Shown: piece by piece, positions 23,723 to 34,801 of the stretch
Numbering within the stretch: the stretch's first letter is position 1
Layout of the letters: the number at the start of each line of letters is the position of its first letter
The notes under the pieces: generated by a model
Databases searched by the model: none
What the model was told of the DNA's origin: nothing
Seen by the model: the letters and a program-made list of their open reading frames with translations, nothing else
Translations under genes and position numbers: made by a program
From: Fomes fomentarius
Lineage: Eukaryota; Basidiomycota; Agaricomycetes; Polyporales; Polyporaceae
Assembly (NCBI GenBank): GCA_022606135.1
Contig: JABYQN010000010.1
Coordinates: 2,046,001-2,110,000 of the forward strand
Direction: 5' to 3'
Length of the DNA: 64,000 bases

Positions 23723-25171
23723 TCATCCGAAGACGCGGCCCACACTGTTCTTGACCACGCCTGTGAGGATCTGGCCGCCGATGCCTCCCATGCCCATGCT
23801 CCAGCCGGAAGACGCGAGGTTGTTTGCCCACTTCTGCTTGGCATCGCGGTCGCTGTGTGGTTCGACCAGGGCACATCAGTCATTGAACGAGACAAGGTCG
23901 TGGAGAGAAGAAGGGAGAGCGTGGGTTCTGGGGTACGCACGCGTAGGTGAAGCCGACCACGTTTGTGACATTGAACACGAGCGCGAGGACGACGATTGGC
24001 ATAAAGCTGATATGGGATGGACGGGTGTCAGCGCGTGTTAGAGACGGATATGGGGATCGTGGGCGAAGGGAAGTGAGGATGGGCAATGGGTCGGTCAGAT
24101 GATGGTAGGGCTGGACAGGATGGGACAACGTACGAGAGATTGAATTTGAGGATGGAGACGATAAGAAGGGCGAGCCAGAGAAGTGGGAAGGTGTAGACCG
24201 CGATCTGGGTAAGTGGCAGTAAGGCGGAACACTGCAGATAAGCATGACAGCATCAGCGGATCGGGGAGGGTCCGTCTGCACTGACCCAGAACATTCTGCG
24301 CGCATGGGGAACGCGAGTTGTGGACATGACATCATTGTGTGAAGAGCGGGGAACTTACTTGGAGTCGATGGGGTTCGCAGGGCGAGATGGCTAGATGACC
24401 CAAGTTGAGATGCTGCAACGCAGATCCGAGATGCAGGCACTCACATCACGGCTTTCGAAGACCCAGTAGCTCTCGCCGTCATCATCGACCTGGAAACGGA
24501 CAGTGCGGCGTCAGCGACAGATGCTCCAGAGCGGGGACATGAGCATATGAGGCGTTCCTGGTTCCAGTATCGTAGCCCAACTAGCCGCCGCCCTGCTACA
24601 TTCTGCGGAGGTGATGTCAACCTGGAGAAGCATATTGGACATGAGGTACGCACTCGGCAGTTCCAGAAGTCCATCGCAAGTAGAACGACAACAATCACAG
24701 ACTGTCATGTACGAAGCCCTCAGCTGACTTGCAGGCTCAGGGAATGTAGAGATACACTGACCGAGAGAACATAATTGGAGATGAAGAATCCGGATAGGAT
24801 GTACACCGCCATGGCTGCTATTCGGAAGAAGTATAGGCAAAACAGGACGGCGGGATGTGCAGACTATCGAGGGCGCGGTCACTTCTCCGCATGTAGCGCG
24901 ATCCTGCATCTGCTCACCTGTCGCAGTATGCCAGCAATGCCTAAGAGGTATTCGAAGATAACCCTCCATATGTGTACGCGTGCCATTGACCTCTTGGACA
25001 CACACCTGACTCCGCGTCCCCAGCACTGGTCGCCATCCGTTGTGCTGAACGCGCATTCGAGGCAGATTGGTTGGAGGGCGCGCTAGCGATGTTGCCACCA
25101 GCCGAGGTGCGCTGTTCATAAGCAGGGTCGTCCGGTTCAATTGTGTCAAAGAGAGGCGTTGAGGAGCTCAT
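23723..25171 (-). CDS. TVP23: Golgi membrane protein TVP23
   Basis: A multipass protein of late Golgi and tethering vesicles. Recognised from [97 protein letters not shown] and [19 protein letters not shown]. Exons with good phase: 24863-24762, 24701-24654, 24602-24558, 24489-24445, 24390-24359, 24295-24286 (ten bases), 24204-24134, 24006-23941, 23852-23723. The first exon starts at 25171. A short exon ending at 24918 (GILRQ) precedes HPAVLF, but its 5' border is not resolved. The intron after 24558 begins GA instead of GT. Confidence 0.9.
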
Positions 25172-25344
25172 CGTGGTAGACAGAGGCAGGAATTATGGAG
25201 GGCAGCGGCTCGTGTCGGCTGCGTCACTGCGCGCGTAAGCGCCCATGATTCTCCACGTGGCGAAGAATTAGATATCATCGGACTTGCTCAGTTCCTGCTT
25301 AGCCACAACCTGAGCCTCACCGCGGCGGACGCTTCGCACTAAGT
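25172..25344. promoter_or_regulatory. compact bidirectional promoter
   Basis: Only 173 bp separate the start codons of TVP23 (minus) and the multipass membrane protein (plus), so both must share this promoter. No TATA-like box is evident. Confidence 0.5.
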
Positions 25345-26973
25345 ATGGACCGCCTCCGTGCTCTTCGACCCAACTCTGCTCCGCCGAACGAGAGGACCCC
25401 TCTGCTTCCCGGGTCTAGTCGACCTCCACGAGATGTGCCTCCCACTTCAACAGAAGGTCTACCCCACATCGGCTCGTTTGTCGCCGAAATGAGGCCCGAA
25501 GATCTACACAAGTATAGCCTCGATAACCTCTATCCGCCTGCACTGCACTCTCGTCCAGAACAAACAGCATTCTCTATATCAGCTCTTCTGTACTACCGCA
25601 GCTATCTCAGAGGATCCTCTACGCGTGGACGGGATATATGGGTGCAATGGAAACAGGAAGAACAGAATCAAGCGGCTTCGAAGGAAGTGGAGACCCTGTT
25701 AGAGCAAGTCTGGTCCCTTTTCCTCGCGGAGGAAGGTTCTTCAGAAGAATTACAAGATGTACTATGGACAGCGTATCCTCTATACCCTGATTCACGGAAA
25801 ACCGTTCGAGGTGAGTGTCATAGGACTTGTTCTCTTCTACATGTTGTACAATACCCCGCAGTCCTCGACTTCCTGGCAAGCGGAGAAGCCCCTCAGCAAT
25901 TCCTCGTGCATCCACTTATTCAGCTTTGCCTTGCTGAGGCTTGGATCTACGGCCAGCATGACAGTCATGAGGACGAGAGCTCGGCCTTATCACGTCTGTT
26001 CCACTTTATAGACGGCACAGGCGCACCTCAGTAAGTCTCTGACGACGCTATCTTGAGCCTTCACTATCTGACTTCAACTTCGAGTGTGCTGCACATCATT
26101 GATATGCTGGTGTATCTGGCCTACCTCTTCATTCTCGGTTCCTACTCGTTGCATCCGCTGCTGGGAATGGAGTTGCCTCGGACTGATCTGCGCAGCTATC
26201 CCCTTCTCATCTACTCGTTCTCACGACTATTCCGCTCATGGTCGGGGTACATATGGCCCTTTGTGGTCGTTTTCTTGTCTTTCCTCGCATCCTACCCTTC
26301 CTTTCCACTTCCAAATTCATCCGCGTATGCCGCATTGCTAGTCGCATTTGCAGGACACGTTGTCCTGCTGCATACACCTGTTCATCCCGGTCCGCTCTTC
26401 CTCCTTCCTCCTGATCAGATCCTTCCACTCGCAGTGCTCGTATGGCGAGGGCTCTCCCGTCTATTCGTACCTGTCGTCGCGTTCTTCATCCCTGGTTTAG
26501 TCTTGTCCCTCCTTCTTCTCGCGACATCCCTACAACAGCCATTCTCCCTGACTTCTTTGAATGCCGTGTCGCCCATGGAAGCTCGATCCGTGTTTTTCAC
26601 CCTGTTCATAGTCCTCTTCCTCTTCCTCTGTTGCGCACTGGCATTCAGCGTCCTCGTGCAGCCGTTCATCTCTTCGACGGAGAGTACTGCTCCTTGGGAT
26701 CGGTATTCCAAGTCGGTAGGGTTGGAGGCACGCCAGGCGTTCGTTGGCGTCGTCGCGACATATGCGGGACCGTACCACTTCCCCGCACCTCTGAATCTGC
26801 CACATGTGCTCCTCGTGCAAGTACCTAGAGGCATCCGAGTCCTCGCCGGATGCGGAACACCCTCCAACAATCTAATTGATTTGGTGGAAAGGGTTTTGTG
26901 GCGGGTCATCGTTGCGCCCTTGACCTTCGTGGTGGCCGCTTTTTGGCTCTGGCATCTGCCAAGACGGTGGTAG
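25345..26973 (+). CDS. multipass membrane protein, unknown function (507 aa)
   Basis: Exons 25345-25810, 25862-26030 and 26085-26973. The N-terminal 230 residues are soluble, with MRPEDLHKYSLDNLYPPALH and acidic helices such as VETLLEQVWSLFLAEEG. The C-terminal part has several hydrophobic helices: IDMLVYLAYLFILGSYSL, WPFVVVFLSFLASYPS, AALLVAFAGHVVLL, VPVVAFFIPGLVLSLLLLAT and LFIVLFLFLCCALAFSVLV. It ends in a last hydrophobic stretch and RRW. I do not recognise the family. Its layout, a soluble N-domain before a helical bundle, would fit an ion channel or transporter, but no pore motif is visible. The divergent pairing with TVP23 hints at an endomembrane role. Confidence 0.8.
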
Positions 26974-27516
26974 GTGAGTCGATCATCATCATATATGTGC
27001 AACGCAGATGTATTCACCGTCATATAGACGACAGTCGGGTCGCAGTTGATAGAGGCTTTGATAGTCATACCGTGAAGCTAGCCAGGTATCACACCAAACC
27101 AATCATTTGCATATGTATTCGCGTTCACGGCTAGAATGGCCATAGTGACCCTGCTAAGTTATTATAAGGTGGATGCGATACTGGTCTTTCTCATGTGGCA
27201 CGAGGGACTCATCAATAATAAGTCTGGAGGATTGGACCTGTAGCTGTAATTCATAGAATGGCTGAATTGCGGTGACGGCTCTACTTCACCCTCTATTGAG
27301 TCTCGGCGCACCTAGAAGGCCAGGTTGTCCGAGCGACCTTCCCCAGTGGCTGTCGACAAAACCCTCCTGGTCATCTTGTTCGTAGTGCAGATGGTGTGTA
27401 CATGCGGACAACTTGTAAAATGTCAGCGATCTCATAGCATCGGCCTGTAAATGTATGTGTACAGTCTACGGGCTCAGCCACGACTTGGCGAAACTGTTGA
27501 GAGAAAGGTGCCACAT
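26974..27516. other. intergenic between convergent genes
   Basis: This is 543 bp, AT-rich, with no protein-like frame. It lies between the membrane-protein stop codon and the end of the DUF4246 fragment. Confidence 0.4.
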
Positions 27517-28556
27517 TCAATGCTCACACAGACTGAACGCAATCTCGTACACGTCTTCGTTCTGTTGCACAACGAAGTTCGACCTCTCCTCCATCAGGTC
27601 CTTCCGGACCTCTTCCGCCTCCTCACGACTTATCGTCCCCGCGAGCGCATATGACGCGATCATGTCATACAGCTCCTTCGGTAGCTCTCCCAGCGCTGGA
27701 ATCCGCCCCATCTCGTTCTCGTACCACGCACGCTGCTGTGGAGGCACGTCCGACGTCGAGTGCACCCGACGGTATGGGTCGACTAGGAAGAAGCACAGGA
27801 TCTTCCGAACACCCGGCTTAGACGGATCGTCAAGTTCGAATGGCTGGACGCGATGCTGCCAGAGGTTTGGGAACACCACACACTTGCCTTCCACGGCGAC
27901 GATATGACCGAGCTCCTGATTCATCATGTCCTCGTTCGCGAACCCGAAGACCGACCGGTAGCCGTTGTTGTCGTTCTGCTCGTAGGCCATGCCCGAGCCA
28001 TCCGCGTCGGCGCCAACCTGTGTGCGGAACGCGAGGCGCGACTCTGTGATGTTCTCGCACGTGTAGTAGTAAAGGCCTGTGGCGACAATGCGCTCATTGA
28101 GCATTCCTTCGACGTGCCACGCGCCACCGGGATACTTGGGCTTGTCTGGGGTTAAGACGATGTTCGCGAGCTTGACGATCACCTGGAGAGTATGTCCTTT
28201 CAGGTTGACCTCAACACGCCCTTCGGTGCTGGGCGGGTGAAAGGGGGGAGGCTCCGGAACAAATGGCTTACGAGCTTCGTGCCATGCATCGTACGCCTCG
28301 TACGCCTCGTCACTGCCATCCTCGCAATCGGGTCCTTCTCCAAGGTGTTCGTACCAGGAATCGGGATCGACGTTGATGAGCAGAGGGGGCTCAGGGCTCA
28401 GGGAATCAGAAAGAACCTTTTCGAACATGGGGACAAAGCACTGGAGGATGGAGGTGATAGGGGGATACAGCACTCGGTGCTCGATCGGATGAAGGTTGTT
28501 GATGTAGCCTTGACATGTGACTTCTCCTGTCATGGCCACTGCGAAATCGGTCGGGA
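27517..28556 (-). pseudogene. DUF4246 protein, N-terminal half removed by the transposon end
   Basis: DUF4246 proteins are large fungal proteins of unknown function with a 2-oxoglutarate-oxygenase-like fold. The visible 345 codons are one open frame: GEVTCQGYINNLHPIEHRVL, GGAWHVEGMLNERIVATGLY, QELGHIVAVEGKCVVFPN, LWQHRVQPFELDDPSKPG and RKILCFFLVDP. The His of WHVEG and of QHRV fit metal ligands. Full-length homologues, as I remember them, have several hundred residues before YINNLHP. Here the frame runs PTDFAV and then meets the transposon inverted repeat at 28557. The first internal Met (28539) could start a truncated product, but the gene should be regarded as broken. Confidence 0.85.
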
Positions 28557-28655
28557 CACTGCGGGCCCCGGGGTGTTATCCCCCGCGTAATAGGCAGGTA
28601 ATAGCGGCGCACGACGTATAGCTATCCAGCGGCTATCGTCTCCCTATAACACCAG
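28557..28655 (+). repeat. left terminal inverted repeat, 99 bp
   Basis: Begins CACTGCGGGCCCCGGGG and ends at ACACCAG. It matches the reverse complement of 52291-52389 at 98 of 99 bases. Confidence 0.95.
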
Positions 28656-28758
28656 GGAATAGTAAACCTACGCACCGCCTATAGCACATCTATTGTTTTA
28701 GGGCCAAAGACAGTATGTCCACTCCAAGGTTACGTGAGGGTATAGAGGGGGTAAAGCT

Positions 28759-29030
28759 TTGCTGCGCCACGCCTATAGCACTTTGTCATAGGTTATCAAT
28801 ATTTCTCACACCAACCACCTACAACCTCCCTATTTATCCTTTATAACACCTCTATAACAATAAGTTATAGCGAGCCGATGGCCGGTATTGAGTTAACCTA
28901 GAGCACCGTGAATATTGGCAGATGATAGGTGGGTGACAGATATTATACCCCCTAGGCAGATACCCTGCCAAGGCTTTGTTATGTTATCCCTTTTGTGATG
29001 GAGGATAGGCGTCCAATTGGTAACCCTTTC
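28759..29030 (+). repeat. left copy of subterminal direct repeat
   Basis: Starts TTGCTGCGCCACGCCTATAG and ends near AATTGGTAACCC. It resembles 51947-52243 in the same orientation, with substitutions and small indels. It is non-coding. Confidence 0.85.
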
Positions 29031-29284
29031 AGGCATGTCTTAGTCAAACAAGATCAGATTGGATTACGGGGATTACGGGGATTAGATGAGATCAAAATCA
29101 GATTAGATTACAGCGATCAGATTACGATCAAACAAGAATACAACCATTAGATAAGACATTTGCGATGTGATAAGTGAGCGTGGGGGCAGGGAGCAACGCG
29201 CAACGCGGCTCTGGGACACGAAGGAGTGGAGATTTGCGCGGTCCTGCGGGCAGTCCGACGTGGGTGTGGTGCAGTAAGAGTGGG

Positions 29285-29600
29285 CGAGTGGGCGAGCGCG
29301 AGCAACACGGTCCAGCGCCAGCGCGGTCCAGCGCGGTCCTGCAATGGGGAGTAGTGGTGCAGCGCGGTCCAGCGCGGTCCTGCAATGGGGAGTAATGGTG
29401 CAGCGCGGTCCAGCGCGGTCCTGCAATGGGGAGTAGTGTGGTGCAGCACGGTCCTGCGTGGTGCAGCGCGGTCCTGCGTGGTGCAGCGCGGTCCTGCGTG
29501 GTGCAGCGCGGTCCTGTGTGGTGCAGCGCGGTCGTGCAATGGGGAGTAGCGCGGTCCTGCGCGGTCCTGCGATGGGGAGTAGTGCGGTCCTGCGCAGTGA
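29285..29600 (+). repeat. GC-rich minisatellite, unit around gtgcagcgcggtcctgc
   Basis: More than ten imperfect copies of a 16-17-bp unit, some extended by AATGGGGAGTAG. Long frames on the minus strand are composition artefacts. It lies between the left subterminal repeat and the 3' end of the first cargo gene. Confidence 0.88.
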
Positions 29601-29661
29601 GATGTAGTCGGGCGGGTGGGGGTGAGCGAGCAATGGATGTTGTCCACCAATGCGCTGGACA

Positions 29662-32600
29662 TCATTGTGTAAATGGGCCAGCGACACCTCCAAACTGTGG
29701 CGGTTGCAACTTCAGGGGTTTGGCCTCTAACGCGAAGTCGTATTCCTCTTCATTGATCTCGAGGAGCTCGATCTCCCACTCATCGAGCGTTTCCAACCAC
29801 TCCGAGTTGTAGCAGTTGCGCCATAGGCCTATCGGAGCAATCCCGGACACTGTCCGACATGTCTGATGTAGTCGACGAACTCGCACCGGGTTGCCGCTGG
29901 TACGCCTCTGATACGGCGGTGACTTCCAATGGTCAATGTATTTGGCATCCAACGACCACAGGAGCGTTCGTAGCTCATGGCTTTGCCACGCGGCGATGAT
30001 GATCCGGTACACGGGCGGATGCTCCACTTGCTCACCGTCGGTTTCGTCGCCACTCATGTTGGAAGCAGCCATCATGCTCAAGAGAGCTTGGTGTCTCGTG
30101 TACTTGAAATGGATACAGACAAATAGTCGAGACTGGTAGAGCTGTGAAAGGTATGCCGTGTAAGCTACGCGCGCGATTGCACCGCGATGACGACTCACGG
30201 TATTCGTCCTTGAGTTCCGGGCTGCCTGGCGTTGAATCTCCTTCAACCTCTCCTCTGTGGGGGGCTTTTGTCCTTTCCTCCATGCTCGACGTAAAGACTT
30301 CATGTAGTTGTCTGTCACATCACTGACAGACTCGTCGGTCAAGAGATGAGGAGGAGGAGGGTTTCTGAGGAAGGTCCCGCCTTCTGCCTTCCTCTGAAAT
30401 GTCCGCACGATGATATGTCGTGCCACCTGGTTCAGCTTAAAGCCCTTCCACCGACGCTGGAAGTCAATGTAGAGGTTGTCTGGGGTGCATTGCACAGCGT
30501 CTGGTGCACCAGCGAGATAGGCAGTTTCCTGAGCGTCGGTGAGTGTAGGGAATTTGTCGAACAGCTCTTTGGTGTCGCTGATCTTCAGCAATAGACGAAC
30601 ATGTGCGTGCAAACGTCCCTATAAATCGCTCAATAGCGAGCAAGTTTGTTGTTACAGAAAAACGTACTTGCAAGCGAGTGAGATGATCTCGCTCGACCTC
30701 CGCTGGTGTAAGGACGACCTCCTCCCCGCGAGCTCTAGCAGCCCGTGCTTTGGCCTTGCGTACGGCCGCACCCGCTCGCGGGGCCGCTTTATTCGGTTTC
30801 TTGGGGACGGGATCATCAGACCGTTCACGCATGGACTTGAACTCCGCTAGACACGCTGCTCTGATCATTTCGTCAAATACGAGACGGGCACAATTAGAAT
30901 GATGAGAACTCACTGGAACTCTTGATTCCCCTTCATCTGCTGTAGCAACAATTGACCCTGTTCATGGATGGCTTTGGAGATCATATCGACCTTCCTGAAC
31001 ATCATCACGAACATTTGCGGGTTGTAGTATGTCCCAGCCTTCTCAGAATCAGCGAAAGTCTATCAATAGTGAGGGAGAACGCCCGACGCGAGCTATTCAA
31101 AGGCATACCTCAGTGGCCATTGGGTCGTCTTCATCACCGTCGGAGTCGTCGCTTCTGTTTTCGTTGTCAGCATCATTGTCCAAGTCGGCGTTGGCGTTGT
31201 AATTTGCATATTCGGTATCATCGTCTCCGCTGCTCGCACCGCCCTCCCAGTCCATAGTATTTGTCGCGCGGCCCTGACGGAATCTGAATCAGTTTATCAC
31301 TAGTCTTTACTACAAACACTACCCCACCTTTCCTTTGTCACGCGAAGTAGATGCAGGCGTGACTGTGTCAGTGGACGAGATGGACTGCTGAGTGTTGGAA
31401 TGGGAGAGCGTGGTCTTCGATGAGATGAGTAGAGCGTTATGAGGATACTATGAGTCGAGATAGTACACACCCGATAGGATAAATCGTATACAGCCGCCGC
31501 CTCCGGTTCAACACCGTCAAGAGTGTTCATCTCCATGTTCTCAAAGCAGATACTGGATTCGGATGAGAGTGTATCGTAACGGGTCAATGAAGAAGTTGGT
31601 TGGGCGGCCGGTGCATTCGATGGTGTCGCAGTGAGCAAAGATGCTGAGCCCGCGCCTTTTGGAGTCAATTGGGATGGACCGGGCTGGTCTGTGATCTCGT
31701 CTGGACTACTGGTGGTGAGGAGGCGGGTGCGGACGCAACTGAACTCTGCATCCCGAGCCTGCATCTGTTTCTGCGCAGACCACTTCGTGTACGTGTTGAC
31801 AAGCAAAGCTTGTTGACCTTCGTCCAGTGTGCTCCACAAGTTCCAGAGAGTCTGATTAGACTGAAGTCACGGTTCATACCTTTGTTAGCATGATGTAAGA
31901 AGGCTCACTCACAACCTGCGCGCCGTGATGATGCTGATATGACTCTCCCAAAAATAGCAAAAACTCGGGGGTCAGATGCGTCACAGACGGCGTCCGATTC
32001 AACCTCGAAAAAGTTGTATGTTGCATCACACCGGCAGATCCAATCTGCAGCGGAGACTCGTGATACGAGATCGCATTGACCGGGATGGGTGTGACCAATG
32101 GCGGTTCGGAAGGGCGGTCGGCCGCAGTCACCATAGGAGCCAACATCCCGGGGCGAGGAGGGATGGGAGGGGGGCCAAGCCCAAGAGGGGGCATGGTGGG
32201 CATGGTGTTGGGAGCTGTGGGGTTGTTCTGCCCTTCGAGAGGGTGCGGGGCGTATGCATGCGGGACGGATGCGTGCGGGGCGGGTGCGTGCGGGGCGGAT
32301 GTGTGCGGGGCTGGTGCGTGCGGGGTGGGTGCGTGCAGGGCTGATGCGTGCGGGGTGGATGCGCGCGGGACAGATGCGCGCGGGGTGGGTGCGTGCGGGA
32401 TGGATGCGCGCGGGACAGATGCGCGCGGGGTGGGTGGGTGCGGGGCGGGCGGGGCTGACTCGCGAGAGGGCAATAGTAACTCGTTCGCCATAGCATAAAC
32501 AGGAGCCTGCTGAGAAGCCGCTGTGAGCAAACGTTGCAGGGTGACGGGCTGAGCGTCTAAGAAATCAAAGTCCATCTGCGCGGCACTGAGTGGAGCTGCT

Positions 32601-33299
32601 GGCTGTGCTGGCGGGGACTGAGGTGGAAGGGGCCAGGCTCGTGGAGTAGTAGGATTCTCGGCAGGAGATGGTAGTGCAGGAGGAGGCGCGGCTGAGTGGG
32701 GTGGAGTTGTAGCCTTTCTGGAGGTCCTCTTGGGTAAGGCCTTGGAAGGTCGATGAACCGTTGTAGTAGTTGCAGAGGATTCTCGCCGCTGATGATATAC
32801 CGTAAGTACTAAAGATGTTAGACGACAGTCAGATGCTATGCCTACCTCTGCGTCCCCTCCATTCAGACGGGCCTCTGCATCCAGACGGGCCTTCCTCCGA
32901 CTTGGTTCTTCTCTTATGCCGACCTATAGCGTTGCGTTAACTTCGGGTCACCTACTCATAATGCTAGCAAAAACGAACCTTGAAAGGTGGCTTCAATTGA
33001 ACCGGTTTCGGACGATCCTGACAAACATGATTTAGATTCACCAAATATGCAACGAAGATCCACCCACAGTGTCCTTGACCTTCCGATTCTTGATGTTCAA
33101 GACATCTGAAGCGCGTTGTGGGGCACGTCGTGCCCCGAGCACAGATGCGGTCTCGTATGGACCTTGGTACACTATGGGACCAAGATACCTATGTTAGCTA
33201 TGGCCCATGCGGTGCTCATATATGAGACAACTCACCCAAGCCTTCGCTGTCGACTCCTGAGTCGACATTCGCGACGGTAAACTGCTCTGGGTGGCTCAT
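29662..33299 (-). CDS. cargo gene 1: large soluble protein of unknown function
   Basis: Intron-rich gene assembled from minus-strand frames. The start is MSHPEQFTVANVDSGVDSEG (33299), followed by VYQGPYETASVLGARRAPQR. A long Pro/Ala/His-rich repeat comes next, then MQHTTFSRLNRTPSVTHLTP and FGKAL-free helical parts such as LWSTLDEGQQALLVNTYTKW. Later come an acidic stretch (DNDADNENRSDDSDGDEDDP), FVMMFRKVDMISKAIHEQG, LTDAQETAYLAGAPDAVQC and WKGFKLNQVARHIIVRTFQR. It ends with MSGDETDGEQ, PPVYRIIIAAWQSHELRTLL, EINEEEYDFALEAKPL and a stop at 29662. I recall similar proteins beside transposases in other mushrooms, but no named domain is visible. Only some exon borders are certain; one intron lies between NSRTNT and LYQSRLF. 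Confidence 0.7.
32235..32460 (-). repeat. coding minisatellite in cargo gene 1
   Basis: Imperfect 15-bp periods encode alternating APHA, TPRA and VPRAS units, for example VPRASIPHAPTPRASVPRAS. Its plus-strand sequence (gcgtgcggggcggatg-like) shares the GTGCGGG core of the non-coding minisatellites elsewhere in the element. Confidence 0.85.
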
Positions 33300-33475
33300 G
33301 GTGGGAGATGTTAGCGGAGGTAGGTACTCACCAAACGGGATATCTGTGGCATCGATTGCTTTGTCGTAATGGCACCCTTTGGCATCGAGTGGCGCATGTC
33401 GGACATGCACGGGTCACCTTCCTTGATGAGCATTCTATGTACATGCGAGTGATTATATTCGAATTCATACTAGAA

Positions 33476-34540
33476 TTACGGGAGCATCTCACGGCCGTGA
33501 ACGCGCCAGCGATAGAGGCACGTACTCTCAGCACCCCAATTCTCTACGGCTTCCAGAACAAGTACACCAAAATAGAAGTCGAGGTCTAGGATAGTGTCGT
33601 AGATAGGAAAAGTCTGAACATGAAAGGGAGCATGGATGTTGTATTCAAAACTGGTGAGCAGGACAAACAAACGATCGTCAGATAGATGCGGCCCATATCG
33701 ACCATATGTCGCGGCGGGGAGAACGACGCCGTTTGCGACGAGGTTACGGTAACGGGCCCTGTTGAGTGGCCCCTCGACCATTCCCCACAGGAGCATCTTT
33801 CTGGGGGATTGGCGAATGTCCGCGGCGATCTCGAGAGGAATGTGCTCCACAGTGACATGGGTCGGATGCACGAAGACGGGTAGGCCAACCCCAAGCTGGA
33901 AGCTCCGTTGATCCACCAACCAGCATTGGCCAATCCGTAAATCGTCCCTCAGGGCGAGTTCCGGTGAGTTGTCGCCGGTGAGCGGCGATGGAGAGGTTAA
34001 GTTGTTGACAACTTTAGCGCCGTCAGCAACCAGCGCAAAATCTCTCCGACCAACAGGGTCGCGAAGGGCGGCTGAGATCGCATGGTGTACATAGGCGAGG
34101 ACATCTTGAGCTATCATCGGTGACTCCGTCGTTGGAGGCGGCGCGAGCAAGCGCTCGAGCAAGTCGCCGGGCAAGAGGGGTGGAACCACGTCCCTCTCAC
34201 GCGAAAGTTCTGCAATTGCAGGGGACGTAGGCGGCCCACTGCTGGTGTCCAGTGCGACGATGCCAATGCAGGTAATAACGCATGCCACCGTGAAGACCTG
34301 GGCCACGCGAATCAGCCACCCGCCTCCTTCGGCTGTATTGGAAACTGGAGTGGCGTCATGCGAGTTTGGTACATGCTCTTGAGGTTTACCCTGAGCGCGG
34401 CCCTCTTTAATACCCACCATGTGTCAAGATACATCAAGAGCAGATAGTGCCATGACATACTCACTCGATGGTGGGCACTCAGCTTCATAGACGAAGCGAT
34501 CCTGGAATACATCCGAGCGACTCTTCTTCGGGGTGCGCAT
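33476..34540 (-). CDS. cargo gene 2: SUN-domain membrane protein
   Basis: SUN proteins sit in the inner nuclear membrane and form LINC bridges with KASH partners. Two exons, 34540-34465 and 34404-33476, give an intact 334-aa protein. The short N-terminal part begins MRTPKKSRSDVFQDRFVYEA. One membrane helix (VAQVFTVACVITCIGIVAL) is followed by a brief linker. The SUN domain then reads DFALVADGAKVVNNLTSPS, DDLRIGQCWLVDQRSFQLGV, VFVHPTHVTVEHIPLEIAAD, SPRKMLLWGMVEG and the terminal NWGAESTCLYRWRVHG. These are the hallmark GA.V, cW, vTieHip, P+...WG and NwG...TCLYR.RVHG blocks. The linker is much shorter than the coiled coil of typical SUN proteins. The intact frame suggests selection. Confidence 0.9.
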
Positions 34541-34801
34541 CTCCACGGATATATACGCGACAAAAGCTTTGCGTGAGAGTCCTTGGGGCGGTAGCAGGAA
34601 GGACTGGGGCGGGAGATGATAGACTGAGGCGGGAGATGTTAGGAATGAGGTCGCACAGCGCACAGTACGTAGAGGAGATCGACTAACAATGTCATTGTTA
34701 CATACTAGTAACAATTCTCGTGCCGGCGCCAAAGAAAGTCCATTGTCTTCACGGACTTCCACTGTACTCACCGTGTCTCAATCTCAATAACTTGATCATC
34801 T
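34541..34801. promoter_or_regulatory. divergent promoter of SUN and WD40 cargo genes
   Basis: 261 bp separate the start codons of the SUN protein (minus) and the WD40 protein (plus), so the two may be co-regulated. Confidence 0.4.

Noticed and set aside
29103..29693. Minus-strand frames of repeated HRTAL/GPRCTT-like residues at the left end of the element
   Set aside because: They are translations of a non-coding minisatellite; all three frames show the same period and none has splice-supported extensions.
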